DNA of 64,000 nt, taken from JAGWRA01 sp963711505 (GTDB lineage Bacteria > Acidobacteriota > Vicinamibacteria > Vicinamibacterales > CAVVIG01). Of the stretch, positions 8,976 through 17,415 are shown in pieces. Within the stretch, counting starts at the first letter, position 1. Every line of letters starts with the position of its first letter. The notes beneath the pieces are model-generated. The model did not search any database and was not told where the DNA came from. It saw only the letters and a list, made by a program, of their open reading frames with translations. A program made the translations under genes and the position numbers. Where the stretch lies: contig CAVQEJ010000003.1 in NCBI GenBank assembly GCA_963711505.1, forward strand, positions 62,001-126,000, read 5' to 3'.

Positions 8976-9926
8976 TCAGGGCTGCGGCGGGAAGGCGTGC
9001 AGGTAGAGGCCGGCGGCAGTGACTTCGGTGCTCGTCAGGTACGGGTAGAGCGGCATCCTGCTCGGTCCCGATCCCATCATGCCCATCCGGCGCCCGATGC
9101 TGCCCGGGGTGCCGTCGTGCACCTTCTGCACGAGCTCCATCACCGAGTCCTGCCGGGAGAGGTCGACGAGCGACGGCGGCGTGCCGTTGACCATCGCCAT
9201 CATGCCCATGCCGCCGCGGCCGCCGTTCGGTCCCGTGGCGTCGTGGCAGACGTGGCACGTGCCCCTGACGAGCAGATCGCCGACCCGCGCGGCCGAGGCC
9301 TGCACGGGCGGCGGCTGCGGTCCGGCATCGGGCACGCCGGCGAGCGCATCGAGATACCCGATGAGCGCCGCGGTCTCGGCCGGGCTCAGATAGGCGAACG
9401 GCTGCATCTGCCTGCCGCCGTCGTGCAGCCGCTGGCGCAGAACCGTCCGGGCCTCGGCGGCGAGCTGCGCGATGAACGCCGGGTCGACCGGCGCCCCGGT
9501 CTGCTTCAGCCGATCGGTGATGAGGGCGGGCGACGTGCCCTGCACCGGCCCGATGAGCGAGTTCACCTCAGGGGGCGCGCCCGTGCCATCCGGGCCGTGG
9601 CACGACTGGCAGCTCAGGCGGTAGAGGTCGGCGCCGGTCAGTGTGAAGCGGCGCGCCAGCACCCCGTCGAGGTCGCCCTGGCCGAAGGTGAACGTCCGCA
9701 GGGATGGCTCGGTGCGCGGCGTCTCGGGTGCCGCCGCCTTTCCCCCGATCTGCCCGAGCTTCGATGTGGTCACGCCGAGATCGAGGTGGGTGAGCAGCGA
9801 GGGACCGCTGATGGCGGTCGCGTCGAGCGCGGCGGCGGCGTCCGCGCGCGGATGTCGCGCGCAGGCCGCCGTCGCCAGCAGGAGAACGCTCAGCACGGTT
9901 GCGGAAGCGCGGCCGAAGTCCGTCAT
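8976..9926 (-). CDS. Dihaem cytochrome c lipoprotein
   Basis: Exported c-type cytochrome with two haem-binding motifs, CQSCH (near residue 110) and CHVCH (near residue 225), each opening a cytochrome c domain. Methionines that could be distal ligands occur nearby (GGRQMQPFAYLS and SRMPLYPYLTS). The N terminus (TVLSVLLLATAACARH) is a signal peptide with a lipobox-like Ala-Ala-Cys, so the protein is probably lipid-anchored in the periplasm or outer membrane. It is the last of four same-strand genes encoding an outer-membrane haem barrel and two blue-copper proteins, suggesting one electron-transfer chain. The redox partner cannot be read. Confidence 0.85.
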   Translation of the reverse strand: MTDFGRASATVLSVLLLATAACARHPRADAAAALDATAISGPSLLTHLDLGVTTSKLGQIGGKAAAPETPRTEPSLRTFTFGQGDLDGVLARRFTLTGADLYRLSCQSCHGPDGTGAPPEVNSLIGPVQGTSPALITDRLKQTGAPVDPAFIAQLAAEARTVLRQRLHDGGRQMQPFAYLSPAETAALIGYLDALAGVPDAGPQPPPVQASAARVGDLLVRGTCHVCHDATGPNGGRGGMGMMAMVNGTPPSLVDLSRQDSVMELVQKVHDGTPGSIGRRMGMMGSGPSRMPLYPYLTSTEVTAAGLYLHAFPPQP

Positions 9927-9982
9927 CGAAATCCGGTGGTGTCCTCACGCCCGGTCGCGGGCGGTTGGCGCCCCCGGCCCGC

Positions 9983-10600
9983 TCAGGGCTTGAGGGCGAA
10001 GTTCTCGGTCAGCGTCTTCCCATCCGCCACTGTGATGGACTTCGGCTCCGCCCCCTTGCCGGGGTACCAGACCGCCAGCGTATACGATCCGGGGGGCACG
10101 TCCTTGATCGTGTAGTTGCCGGACGCGTCCGTCACCGCAAAATAGGGATTCTGCAGGACCACGACGTACGCCAGCATGTCCTCGTGCAGCCGGCAGAGCT
10201 GCGCATAGGCGCAGGGGACGATCCGGCAGGTCTTGAACGTGTAGGACTTCGTGAGCCCGGATTTCCACGTGCCGAGATTGTATCCCTCGTAGTCGGGAGA
10301 GAACACGTTGTGGGGCACCGGATCGTGGTTCAGGAAGTTGACCGTGCTGCCGACGACGACCGGCAGGACATGGGGCCTGAACACCATGTCGTGCTGGTCC
10401 ATTTCCTCGCGCTGCGGCGGGAAGGTGCCCGGCGCCTTCTGGATGTAGACGATGGCGTTGGCGTCGTTCGCAATCCCGTAGACATCGATATTGCCCGTGA
10501 TCGTGCCGTGAGCCTGGGCGGCCAGCCGGGCGCCGCCGAAGGCGAGGGCCGAGGCGAGCAGGAGTCCCCCGATGAGGGGCGAAACAGGACGACGGGTCAT
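9983..10600 (-). CDS. Blue-copper (cupredoxin) protein with carboxypeptidase-regulatory-like domain, copy 1
   Basis: Exported 205-residue protein with a signal peptide (LIGGLLLASALAFGG, then Ala-Gln-Ala). The plastocyanin-like part has a type 1 copper set: His in VPHNVFS, then Cys, His and Met in LCRLHEDM. The C-terminal part (DASGNYTIKDVPPGSYTLAV) is a carboxypeptidase D regulatory-like / transthyretin-type beta fold. I place the start at ATG 10600, because GGAGG lies 5 bases upstream; an ATG four codons earlier is less likely. It is about 60% similar by eye to the next gene, which has exactly the same length, and their upstream sequences are alike too, so this is a tandem duplication. Confidence 0.82.
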   Translation of the reverse strand: MTRRPVSPLIGGLLLASALAFGGARLAAQAHGTITGNIDVYGIANDANAIVYIQKAPGTFPPQREEMDQHDMVFRPHVLPVVVGSTVNFLNHDPVPHNVFSPDYEGYNLGTWKSGLTKSYTFKTCRIVPCAYAQLCRLHEDMLAYVVVLQNPYFAVTDASGNYTIKDVPPGSYTLAVWYPGKGAEPKSITVADGKTLTENFALKP

Positions 10601-10763
10601 GACAGCCTCCACGGGCGGACGCGGCGCACCCGGTGCGCCGCGGAGCCGCCGATCTGCGTGTGGACGAACGACGCGGCCGTGCGCGCGCTGCGCGGCCCGG
10701 CATCGTGTCGCGTTCGTCTCTCCATCTCTCGACTCCCGTGATCTGACCGTCGGTGCCCGGCGG

Positions 10764-11381
10764 TCAGGGCTGCAGCGTGAAGTTCGCGCTGGTCGCCTTG
10801 CCGGCGGCCACCGTGATCGGCTGCGCCTTGGCCGTCAGCTTGCCCTCGTGCCAGACGGCCAGCGTGTACGACCCGGGCGGCACGTCCTTGATCGTGTACT
10901 GACCGGAGGCGTCGCTGACCGCGAAGTACGGGTTCTGCAGCGCGACGATGTAGGCCGACATCTCCTGGTGCAGCAGGCAGAGCTGCGTGTAGACGCAGGG
11001 GAACTTCTTGCAGGTCTTGAAGGTGTACGTCTTCGACTGCCCGGTCTTCCAGGTGCCGAGGTTGTACTTCTCGTAGTTCGGCGAGAAGACGTTGTGGGGC
11101 ACCGTATCGCCGTTCAGGAACTTGACCGTGCTGCCGACCAGGATCGGCAGGACGTGCGGCTGGAACTTCAGATTGTGCTGGTCGATCTCGGCGGCCTTCG
11201 GCGCGAACGTGCCGGTCGCCTTCTCGATGTAGATCACGGTGTCGGCGTTGGAGCTCTGCCCCACGGCCGTGACCGTGCCGGCGATCGAGCCGTCCGCTGC
11301 GGCAGAGACACGGATCGCCGGGAACGCGATCATCGCCGCCATCAGAATCCCGCTGAGAAGAGAGAGCGTACGACGAGTCAT
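10764..11381 (-). CDS. Blue-copper (cupredoxin) protein with carboxypeptidase-regulatory-like domain, copy 2
   Basis: A 205-residue exported paralogue of the neighbouring downstream gene. It has a signal peptide (LLSGILMAAMIAFPAIRVSA), copper ligands in VPHNVFS and LCLLHQEM, and the C-terminal DASGQYTIKDVPPGSYTLAV domain. The start is the ATG at 11381, with GGAGG just upstream; a longer reading to 11435 runs into the conserved upstream segment and is not supported. The pair sits between a haem-containing outer-membrane barrel and a dihaem cytochrome, so electron transfer in the periplasm is the likely role. Copper storage or delivery is an alternative. Confidence 0.82.
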   Translation of the reverse strand: MTRRTLSLLSGILMAAMIAFPAIRVSAAADGSIAGTVTAVGQSSNADTVIYIEKATGTFAPKAAEIDQHNLKFQPHVLPILVGSTVKFLNGDTVPHNVFSPNYEKYNLGTWKTGQSKTYTFKTCKKFPCVYTQLCLLHQEMSAYIVALQNPYFAVSDASGQYTIKDVPPGSYTLAVWHEGKLTAKAQPITVAAGKATSANFTLQP

Positions 11382-11443
11382 GAGAGCCTCCGCTGGCGGT
11401 CGCGGTGCGCCGGGCGCCCCGCGGAGCCGCCGCACTGTGAACG

Positions 11444-12862
11444 CTAGAATGCGAACCGGATGATGGCGTCGAGTGAATGATTGCGACCTTCCTGCAGGTC
11501 GCGGTTGTATTCGACCTGGAACTTGACGTTCGCGCGGATGAGGGCGCTCGCGCTCAGCACGCCCGTGCGCAGGCTCGGCACCGTCCGGTCACCCGGCCTG
11601 ACGGTCTCATAGCGGAACGTTCCCTCCAGCCAGGGATAGATCATGTAGTCGGCCTGGGTGAACCACGCGTCGTACCCGGGCGTGATCGACGAGTAATAGG
11701 TCGCGGCGTCCGGCTGGAACAGATGGAGCGTGTCGGTGCCGTGCATGTAGACGCCGAACACGTTCAGGTTGCCGTAGAACGCACTGGCGTACAGGCCCGT
11801 CCGCAGGTAGTGGCTGTCCTGGATGTTCAGCGGATTGCCGAGCAGATCCGTCGAGGCGAAGTCGATGCCGTTGCCGTCGCCACGATAGACGAACACCCCG
11901 AGGCGCAGCGAGTCGTCCTTCCAGGGCTCGATCGAGGGCCCGTTCTTCGTGTAGCCATCGAGACCCATGCCGCCAATCTTGTAGTCGAATCGGGCCCAGA
12001 CGTCCTTGGCGTTGTTGCCGTCGAAGCGCCCGGCGCCCGGCGCGATGCCGTTGGCCAGCCCGGCGACGTACATCATGCGGTGATGGATGATGCCGTAGGC
12101 CTCGATCCCATCCACCATGGCCGGCAGCGAGATCGGGCCGGGCGAGGCGCCGTCCGCGGTCAGCCCCGTGCCGCCGTTCGCGCCAATCGGGTCGTAGGCG
12201 AAGACCGAGTCGATCGCCGCATCCGTGGAGATCCACATCTCCTGGAAGCCGTCCGCCAGGTTCGGCGAGAACCGGCCGATGCGGACGTGGAAGAGGTTCG
12301 TCTTGCCGAACGGGGAGTCGAACGCGATATTCGCGTGCTCCAACTGGACGTCGACCGACCCGTCGGGGTTCGCCCCGAACGTGATTTCGCTGAAGTACGA
12401 CACATGGTCGCCGAGCGTGCCCGCGCCGAAGATGTTCACCTCCTGCGGGAACTGGAAGTCGTTCAGGATGCTGGTGGTCGAGCCGTCCGGGTTGAGCGAC
12501 GACTCGTTGTGGTCGGCCATCTTGATGTTGATCGCCAGCGGCACGGCGCTCGCGACCTCGCCGGGCCAGACCGCCTTCGGCCACAGCTGCTTGTAGGCCG
12601 GCGCCCCCAGCGGCACCGGCGGCACCTTGACCATCGCCGCCGTCTCGTCCGGCATGCGGAAGCCGTTCAGGCGGAACGCTTCGCCGAACGCGTTCAGCTT
12701 CGGAAACACGATGTGGCACGTCTGGCAGCTCGTCTGATACTTGCGGGCGAACGCCGGGATCGCGCTGGCGGGTGCCGCCATGCCGAGAGCCGCGACGAAT
12801 GCCACCAGACCCATCAGGCGGCGTGTCATGTGCCCGTCTGGCAGCACAGGTATTCTTCTCAT
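11444..12862 (-). CDS. Monohaem cytochrome c fused to outer-membrane beta-barrel
   Basis: A 472-residue exported protein. After the signal peptide (LMGLVAFVAALGMAAPASA) comes a single haem motif in KYQTSCQTCHIVFPKLNAFG, followed by roughly 400 residues of alternating hydrophobic/polar strands with aromatic ends. It finishes with Phe (DAIIRFAF), as outer-membrane barrels do. The layout, one N-terminal haem fused to a porin-like barrel, is that of Cyc2-type iron oxidases and related electron conduits. I cannot tell from sequence whether this is Cyc2 or another monohaem porin. The start at ATG 12862 is chosen for the strong AGGAGGGGG upstream. It is the first gene of the block containing two blue-copper proteins and a dihaem cytochrome. 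Confidence 0.8.
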   Translation of the reverse strand: MRRIPVLPDGHMTRRLMGLVAFVAALGMAAPASAIPAFARKYQTSCQTCHIVFPKLNAFGEAFRLNGFRMPDETAAMVKVPPVPLGAPAYKQLWPKAVWPGEVASAVPLAINIKMADHNESSLNPDGSTTSILNDFQFPQEVNIFGAGTLGDHVSYFSEITFGANPDGSVDVQLEHANIAFDSPFGKTNLFHVRIGRFSPNLADGFQEMWISTDAAIDSVFAYDPIGANGGTGLTADGASPGPISLPAMVDGIEAYGIIHHRMMYVAGLANGIAPGAGRFDGNNAKDVWARFDYKIGGMGLDGYTKNGPSIEPWKDDSLRLGVFVYRGDGNGIDFASTDLLGNPLNIQDSHYLRTGLYASAFYGNLNVFGVYMHGTDTLHLFQPDAATYYSSITPGYDAWFTQADYMIYPWLEGTFRYETVRPGDRTVPSLRTGVLSASALIRANVKFQVEYNRDLQEGRNHSLDAIIRFAF

Positions 12863-13199
12863 CGTCCCCCTCCTCTGCGCGTGGGGTGCGCCGGCGACCC
12901 GTTCGCTGGCGATGTGCAGACTCCAGCGTGGAGCTGCCCCCCTTAACGCAAGAGGCGTGCACTCAGCCGTAGGAGACATCCCGGGACATTGATAGGACAT
13001 TTATTGATGAATCAAGTATATCGAGCGAGTTTTTCGAGTGTTTTGGAGCCGTGAGTGCGGCATTCGTCACCCTCACGCGCGCCATGCGTCCGCGAACTAT
13101 TCCGCTCAGGGAGAGGCCTGATGCCGAGGGGGCGGGGGGAATCCGGGGAAGACCCGCGGCTCGCGCAGGCGCGCGCGGGCCGCGGGACGGGAGTGCCGG
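12863..13199. promoter_or_regulatory. Intergenic region with AT-rich island, probable promoter of redox operon
   Basis: No convincing gene. An AT-rich island at about 12987-13035 contrasts sharply with the rest of the window and lies about 130-170 bases upstream of the haem-barrel gene. On the minus strand it contains TTGATT followed by TATCAA with a short 15-base spacing, a poor but possible sigma-70 pair. The remainder (13040-13199) is GC-rich and featureless. Confidence 0.35.
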
Positions 13200-14497
13200 C
13201 TAGAGGCCGGGCACGAGCGCGGGCGAGGTGCTGGCCGCGGGATGAGTCGAGCGTTCCCCGACGGCGAGCCCGTTCTTCACGAGGCGGCCGCCCTTCATGA
13301 CCAGCGCGACGTTGCCCGCGTGCTCGAGCGAGCGGATGTCCTTGATGGGGTCGGTCCGGCTGATCACGACGTCAGCCAGCTTGCCGGCTTCGACCGTGCC
13401 GACGCGATCCTGCCAGCCGAGGCACTCGGCCGCCGTCTTCGTGGTCGCCGTCAGGACGTCCATGGCGGTCATGCCGACGTCGCACATGAGGCCGAGCTCG
13501 CGCAGGTTCGTGCCGTGCGGCACGACGCCTGCGTCGGTGCCCATCGCGATCTTCACACCGGCCTTGTAGGCCTTCGCGATGCTCTCGCGTGGGCGGCCAG
13601 ACGCCTCGCGCGACTTCCGCACGGCGTAGTCGGGCATCGCGCCGGTCCGCTCGGCCGCTTCGAGCACGCCGATGGGCGCCACCAGCGTCGGCACGAGGAA
13701 GGTGCCGTGCTTCAGCATCAGCTCGATCGCCTCGTCGTCCAGGTAGACGCCGTGTTCGATCGACCGGACGCCGGCGCGCACGGCATTCTTGACGCCCTCG
13801 GTGCCCTGGGCGTGGGCCATGACGGGGACGTTGCGGCGGTAGCGTCCCTCCTGGACGAGCACGTCCAGCTCCTCGGGCGTGAACTGCGTGAAGTTGGGGT
13901 CGTCGGTCGGGCTGAGCACGCCGCCGGTGGAGCAGACCTTGATGACGTCGGCGCCGGCCCGCAGCACCTCCCGCACCTTCTTGCGCACCTCGTCGGGGCC
14001 GTCGCAGGCGGCGGCGAAGCTGCTCTGCGCGACGAGGCTCACGCCCGAGCGGGTGGTGAAGTCGGCATGCCCGCCGGTGATGGTGAGGATCGTGATGCTG
14101 ATCTGCATCCGCGGTCCCTCGATCAGCCCTTCCTCGACGGCCATCTTCATGCCGAGGTCGGTGCCGCCGGCGTCGCGCACGGTGGTGATGCCCGCCTCGA
14201 TCGTCCGTCGCATCGAGCCGATCGCGCGGTAGTAGGCGAGCGACGGCGGCATGGTTCAGCATGCCGACGAAGTTCGGGTTCGTCGAACATCAGGTGGACG
14301 TGCGCGTCGATGAGGCCGGGCAGGATGAAGCCGCCCTGCGCATCGATGTCGGTGACGTCGCCCGAGGGGCGCGTGACCTCGGCGCGCGGGCCGGCCGCGC
14401 GGATGATGTCGTTCTCGACGAGCACGGCCGCGTCGCCAATGGGCCGGCCGCCGTGGCCGTTGAGCAGCGTGCCATGGTGAATGTAGGTATGGGCCAT
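13200..14497 (-). CDS. Metal-dependent amidohydrolase (imidazolonepropionase/prolidase-like), two frameshifts
   Basis: Amidohydrolase-superfamily enzyme that would hydrolyse an amide, peptide or cyclic imide; the substrate is unknown. Metal-site motifs in order: HxH in LPGLIDAHVHL, a probable carboxylated Lys in VIKVCSTGG, His in MAHAQG and SIEHGVYLD, and Asp in GTDAGVVPHG. The start is ATG 14497 (MAHTYIHHGTLL), preceded by CGGAGG. Two single-base insertions within about 20 bases (near 14273 and 14254) separate the N-terminal part, ending LMFDEP, from NFVGMLN and then MPPSLAYYRAI. Removing both gives a normal protein of about 430 residues. There is no signal peptide, so it is cytoplasmic. Confidence 0.8.
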
Positions 14498-14596
14498 CGA
14501 CCTGCCTCCGTTGTGCTGGACGTGAAGACCCCGATTCTGGGCCGCGCGACCGGTGCGGTCAAGCTCAGCCACCTCGGCCGCGTGCCGACCGGCGAT

Positions 14597-16037
14597 TCAG
14601 GGCGCGACGTACGCGGTCTTGACGATCGTGTAGAACTCCTTCGCGTACGGCCCCTGTTCGCGCGGGCCGTAGCTCGACTTCTTCCGCCCGCCGAACGGCA
14701 CGTGGTAGTCGAGCCCGGCGGTCGGCAGGTTCACCATGACGAGCCCGCTCTGCGCGTGCCGCTTGAAGTGGCTCGCATGCTTCAGCGACGTCGTGACGAT
14801 GCCCGACGAGAGCCCGAACGGCGTGTCGTTGGCGATCGCCAGCGCCTCCTCGTAGTCCTTCGCCCGGATGACCGATGCCACCGGGCCGAAGATCTCCTCG
14901 CGGTTGATCCGCATGCCGGGCGTGGTGTCGGTGAACAGGGCCGGCTCCAGGTAGTAGCCGTCGGTCTCGCGGCGCAGCCGCTCGCCGCCGTACGCCAGCT
15001 GCGCGCCCTCCTTGCCGCCGAGGTCGATGTACTCGAGGTCCTTGTCGAGCTGGCGCTGGTCGACCACCGGTCCCAGGTCGATGCCCGGCTTCAGCGCGTC
15101 GTCGACGACGAGGGTCTTCATCCGCTCGATCATCGCCTCCACGAACCGGTCGTGAATCCCCGCGCGTGACGATCAGCCGGCTCGACGCGGTGCACCGCTG
15201 GCCCGCCTGGAAGTACGCCCCGTTCACCGCGACCGCCACGGCCGTCGGGAGGTGCGCGTCGTCGAGCACGATGAGCGGGTTCTTGCCGCCCATCTCCAGC
15301 TGCACGCGGACGCCGGACCGGACGGCGGCCTCGGCCACCGAGCGGCCGACCTCCTGCGAGCCGGTGAAGCTGACGGCGTCGATGTCGGGCGAGGAGACCA
15401 GCGCGGCGCCGATGCGCGAGCCGGGCCCCATCACCAGGTTCAGGACGCCGGGCGGGAGGCCGGCACGCTGCACGATGTCGACGATCATCCACGGCGAGGC
15501 GGGCACCAGCTCGGCCGGCTTGAAGACGACGCAGTTGCCGAAGGCGAGCGCGGGCGCGATCTTCCAGGCCGGGATGGCGAGCGGGAAGTTCCACGGCGTG
15601 ACGGCGGCGACGACGCCGACCGGCTCGCGCGTGACCTCGATCTCGATGCCCGGCCGGACGGAGTCGAGCCGGTCGCCCGACTGGCGCAGCGCCTCGCCGG
15701 CGAAGTACTTGAAGATGGCGCCGGCGCGGCCGGCCTCGCCGATGCCGTCGGCCATCGGCTTGCCCTGCTCGCGCGCCAGCAGCCGGCCGAGCTCCTCCTT
15801 GCGGGCGAGGATCTCCGTGCCGGCGCGGTCGAGGATGTCGAACCGCTGCTGCGGCGTCGTGTGCGACCAGCCCTCGAACGCCGTGCGGGCGGCGGCGATG
15901 GCCCGCTCGACGTCGGCGGCCGTCGCCCGCGCGTACTCGCCGATCGTGTCGGCGGTGTTCGACGGGTTGATGTCGGGGGCGCGATCGGCCGAGTCGACGC
16001 GGTGGCCGTCAATCAGATTGCTGAACGCAGTGCTCAT
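14597..16037 (-). CDS. Aldehyde dehydrogenase (succinate-semialdehyde type), one frameshift
   Basis: NAD(P)+-dependent aldehyde dehydrogenase of about 480 residues. It has the general base Glu in QLEMGGKNP, the catalytic Cys in FQAGQRCTASS, the cofactor-binding TPWNFPLAIPAWK, and the C-terminal EEIFGPVASV and PFGGRKKSSYG. It starts at ATG 16037. The frame breaks in a run of four Cs at 15158-15161 (one extra base): LIVTRG continues correctly as IHDRFVEAMIERMK. The upstream neighbour is a YihU-like beta-hydroxyacid dehydrogenase, so the two may work on the same semialdehyde, for example succinate semialdehyde, malonate semialdehyde or sulfolactaldehyde. Sequence alone does not decide. Confidence 0.87.
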
Positions 16038-16084
16038 GAGTCGCTCTCCAGGGAAATCTCCGTGATCCCATCCCGACGTGCCGC

Positions 16085-16999
16085 TCAGGCGCCCGCGGCC
16101 TCCGGCGCCAGCCGCGGGCGGTCGATCTCGAGCAGGTCGCACAGCACGTCGACCATGGCCGAGAAGTCCTGGCTGCCGTAGCCGCGGCCGCGGGCCGTGC
16201 TGAACGCCTCGCGTGCCGCCGCGCCGATCGCCATCGGCACCCTGGCCGCGTTGGCGGCCTCCACGATCAGCGTGAGGTCCTTGTGGGCCAGGTCGATCGT
16301 GAAGCCCGGGGCCGTGTCGCTGCGCAGCACCTTCGCCGGCCAGGCGATCTTCAGCTGGCCGTTCATCGCCGTCGTGCCGTAGACGACATCGAGCGTCCGC
16401 TCGAGCGACAGGCCGAGGCGCTGCGACAGCGCGAGGGCCTCGGCGTTGAGCTGGCAGGAGACGATCGCCAGGTAGTTGTTCACCAGCTTCGTCCGCATGC
16501 CCGTGCCGACGCCGCCGCAGTGGTAGATCGTCGTGCCCATCGCCTCGAGCAGCGGCGTCACCCGCGCGAAGTCCGCGTCGGAGGCGCCCACCATGAAGAG
16601 CGATTCCCCGCGATCGGCGTGGCTCGCCAGCCGGCCCACCGGGGCGTCGACGAACGACAGGCCGCGGGCGGCGGCCGCCGCCGCCAGCCGGTCGGTGACG
16701 AGCGGGCTGACGGTGCTCATGTCGACGATGACGCTGCCGGGCCGGCCGTGCTCCAGCAGCCCGCCGGGGCCCGCCACCACCTGGTCGACGGCCGCCGAAT
16801 CGGGCAGCATCGTGAAGATGACGTCGCAGCCGCGCGCCACCTCGCCGGCGTCGGCGGCGGTCGACGCCCCCTCCGCGGCGAGGGCACGGACCGGCTCGGG
16901 ATTGATGTCGTAGACCGCGAGCGGAAACCCCTTCCGGCACAGGTTCGCCGCCATCGGCCGGCCCATGCGTCCCAGCCCGACAAAGCCCGTCGTTCCCAT
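16085..16999 (-). CDS. YihU/3-hydroxyisobutyrate dehydrogenase-like reductase
   Basis: NAD(P)H-dependent beta-hydroxyacid dehydrogenase, 304 residues, full length. The N-terminal Rossmann motif is FVGLGRMGRPMAANL. The substrate motif is present as DAPVGRL, and the catalytic Lys as MRTKLVNNYL. The stretch WPAKVL, then PGFTIDLAHKDL, is typical of the sulfolactaldehyde reductase (YihU) / 2-hydroxy-3-oxopropionate reductase branch rather than of classical 3-hydroxyisobutyrate dehydrogenase. The aldehyde dehydrogenase gene follows 47 bases downstream on the same strand, so the pair could reduce or oxidise one semialdehyde. The substrate assignment is tentative. Confidence 0.82.
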   Translation of the reverse strand: MGTTGFVGLGRMGRPMAANLCRKGFPLAVYDINPEPVRALAAEGASTAADAGEVARGCDVIFTMLPDSAAVDQVVAGPGGLLEHGRPGSVIVDMSTVSPLVTDRLAAAAAARGLSFVDAPVGRLASHADRGESLFMVGASDADFARVTPLLEAMGTTIYHCGGVGTGMRTKLVNNYLAIVSCQLNAEALALSQRLGLSLERTLDVVYGTTAMNGQLKIAWPAKVLRSDTAPGFTIDLAHKDLTLIVEAANAARVPMAIGAAAREAFSTARGRGYGSQDFSAMVDVLCDLLEIDRPRLAPEAAGA

Positions 17000-17415
17000 C
17001 CCAACCTCCCTGGCACCCGGGGCGTGCCCGCGGGCCGTGACGCCGGGACCGTCGCGGCCCCTGCAGACTACTCAGCCGTGGTCCCGCAGGCAACTGGTTC
17101 CCGGCCGGCCGCCGTGCCGGCGGAACGCGCCGGCGGTCCGCCCTAACGTAAAGCCTGAAGGTTGTCCACTTGCCCGGCTTCCGCCGGGCGTAGTGTAATA
17201 AGGTTCTGACGCTCACGCGTCATACCTGCAGACAGACCTGCGTTTTTCTCTGCGGACCGCCCGGCAGGACCGCGGCCAACCGGCCGGGGTCGGCCGTTCC
17301 AGGCGGCCGTGGCTGTTCCGCACGCGCCGCCGTCCGGCAGACGGGATCGGGCCCCCAAGGCGCCGATCCCGTCGGGTTTCGGCGCGCGTTCCCGCGGAGG
17401 TGCTCGACGAGACGG
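17000..17415. promoter_or_regulatory. Divergent intergenic region with candidate promoter and hairpin
   Basis: This gap separates the minus-strand reductase from the plus-strand trehalose gene. A candidate sigma-70 promoter for the latter is TTGCCC (17170-17175), an 18-base spacer and TGTAAT (17194-17199). The spacer contains a perfect hairpin, CCCGGC-TTCC-GCCGGG (17173-17188), which could hinder RNA polymerase or bind a regulator. The ATG at 17416 is about 215 bases downstream. I see no gene in the rest of the gap. Confidence 0.35.

Noticed and set aside
13040..13199. Possible short gene between the redox operon and the amidohydrolase
   Set aside because: The only open frame (about 81 codons from 13055, plus strand) is Arg-rich, lacks a ribosome binding site and runs into the amidohydrolase 3' end.
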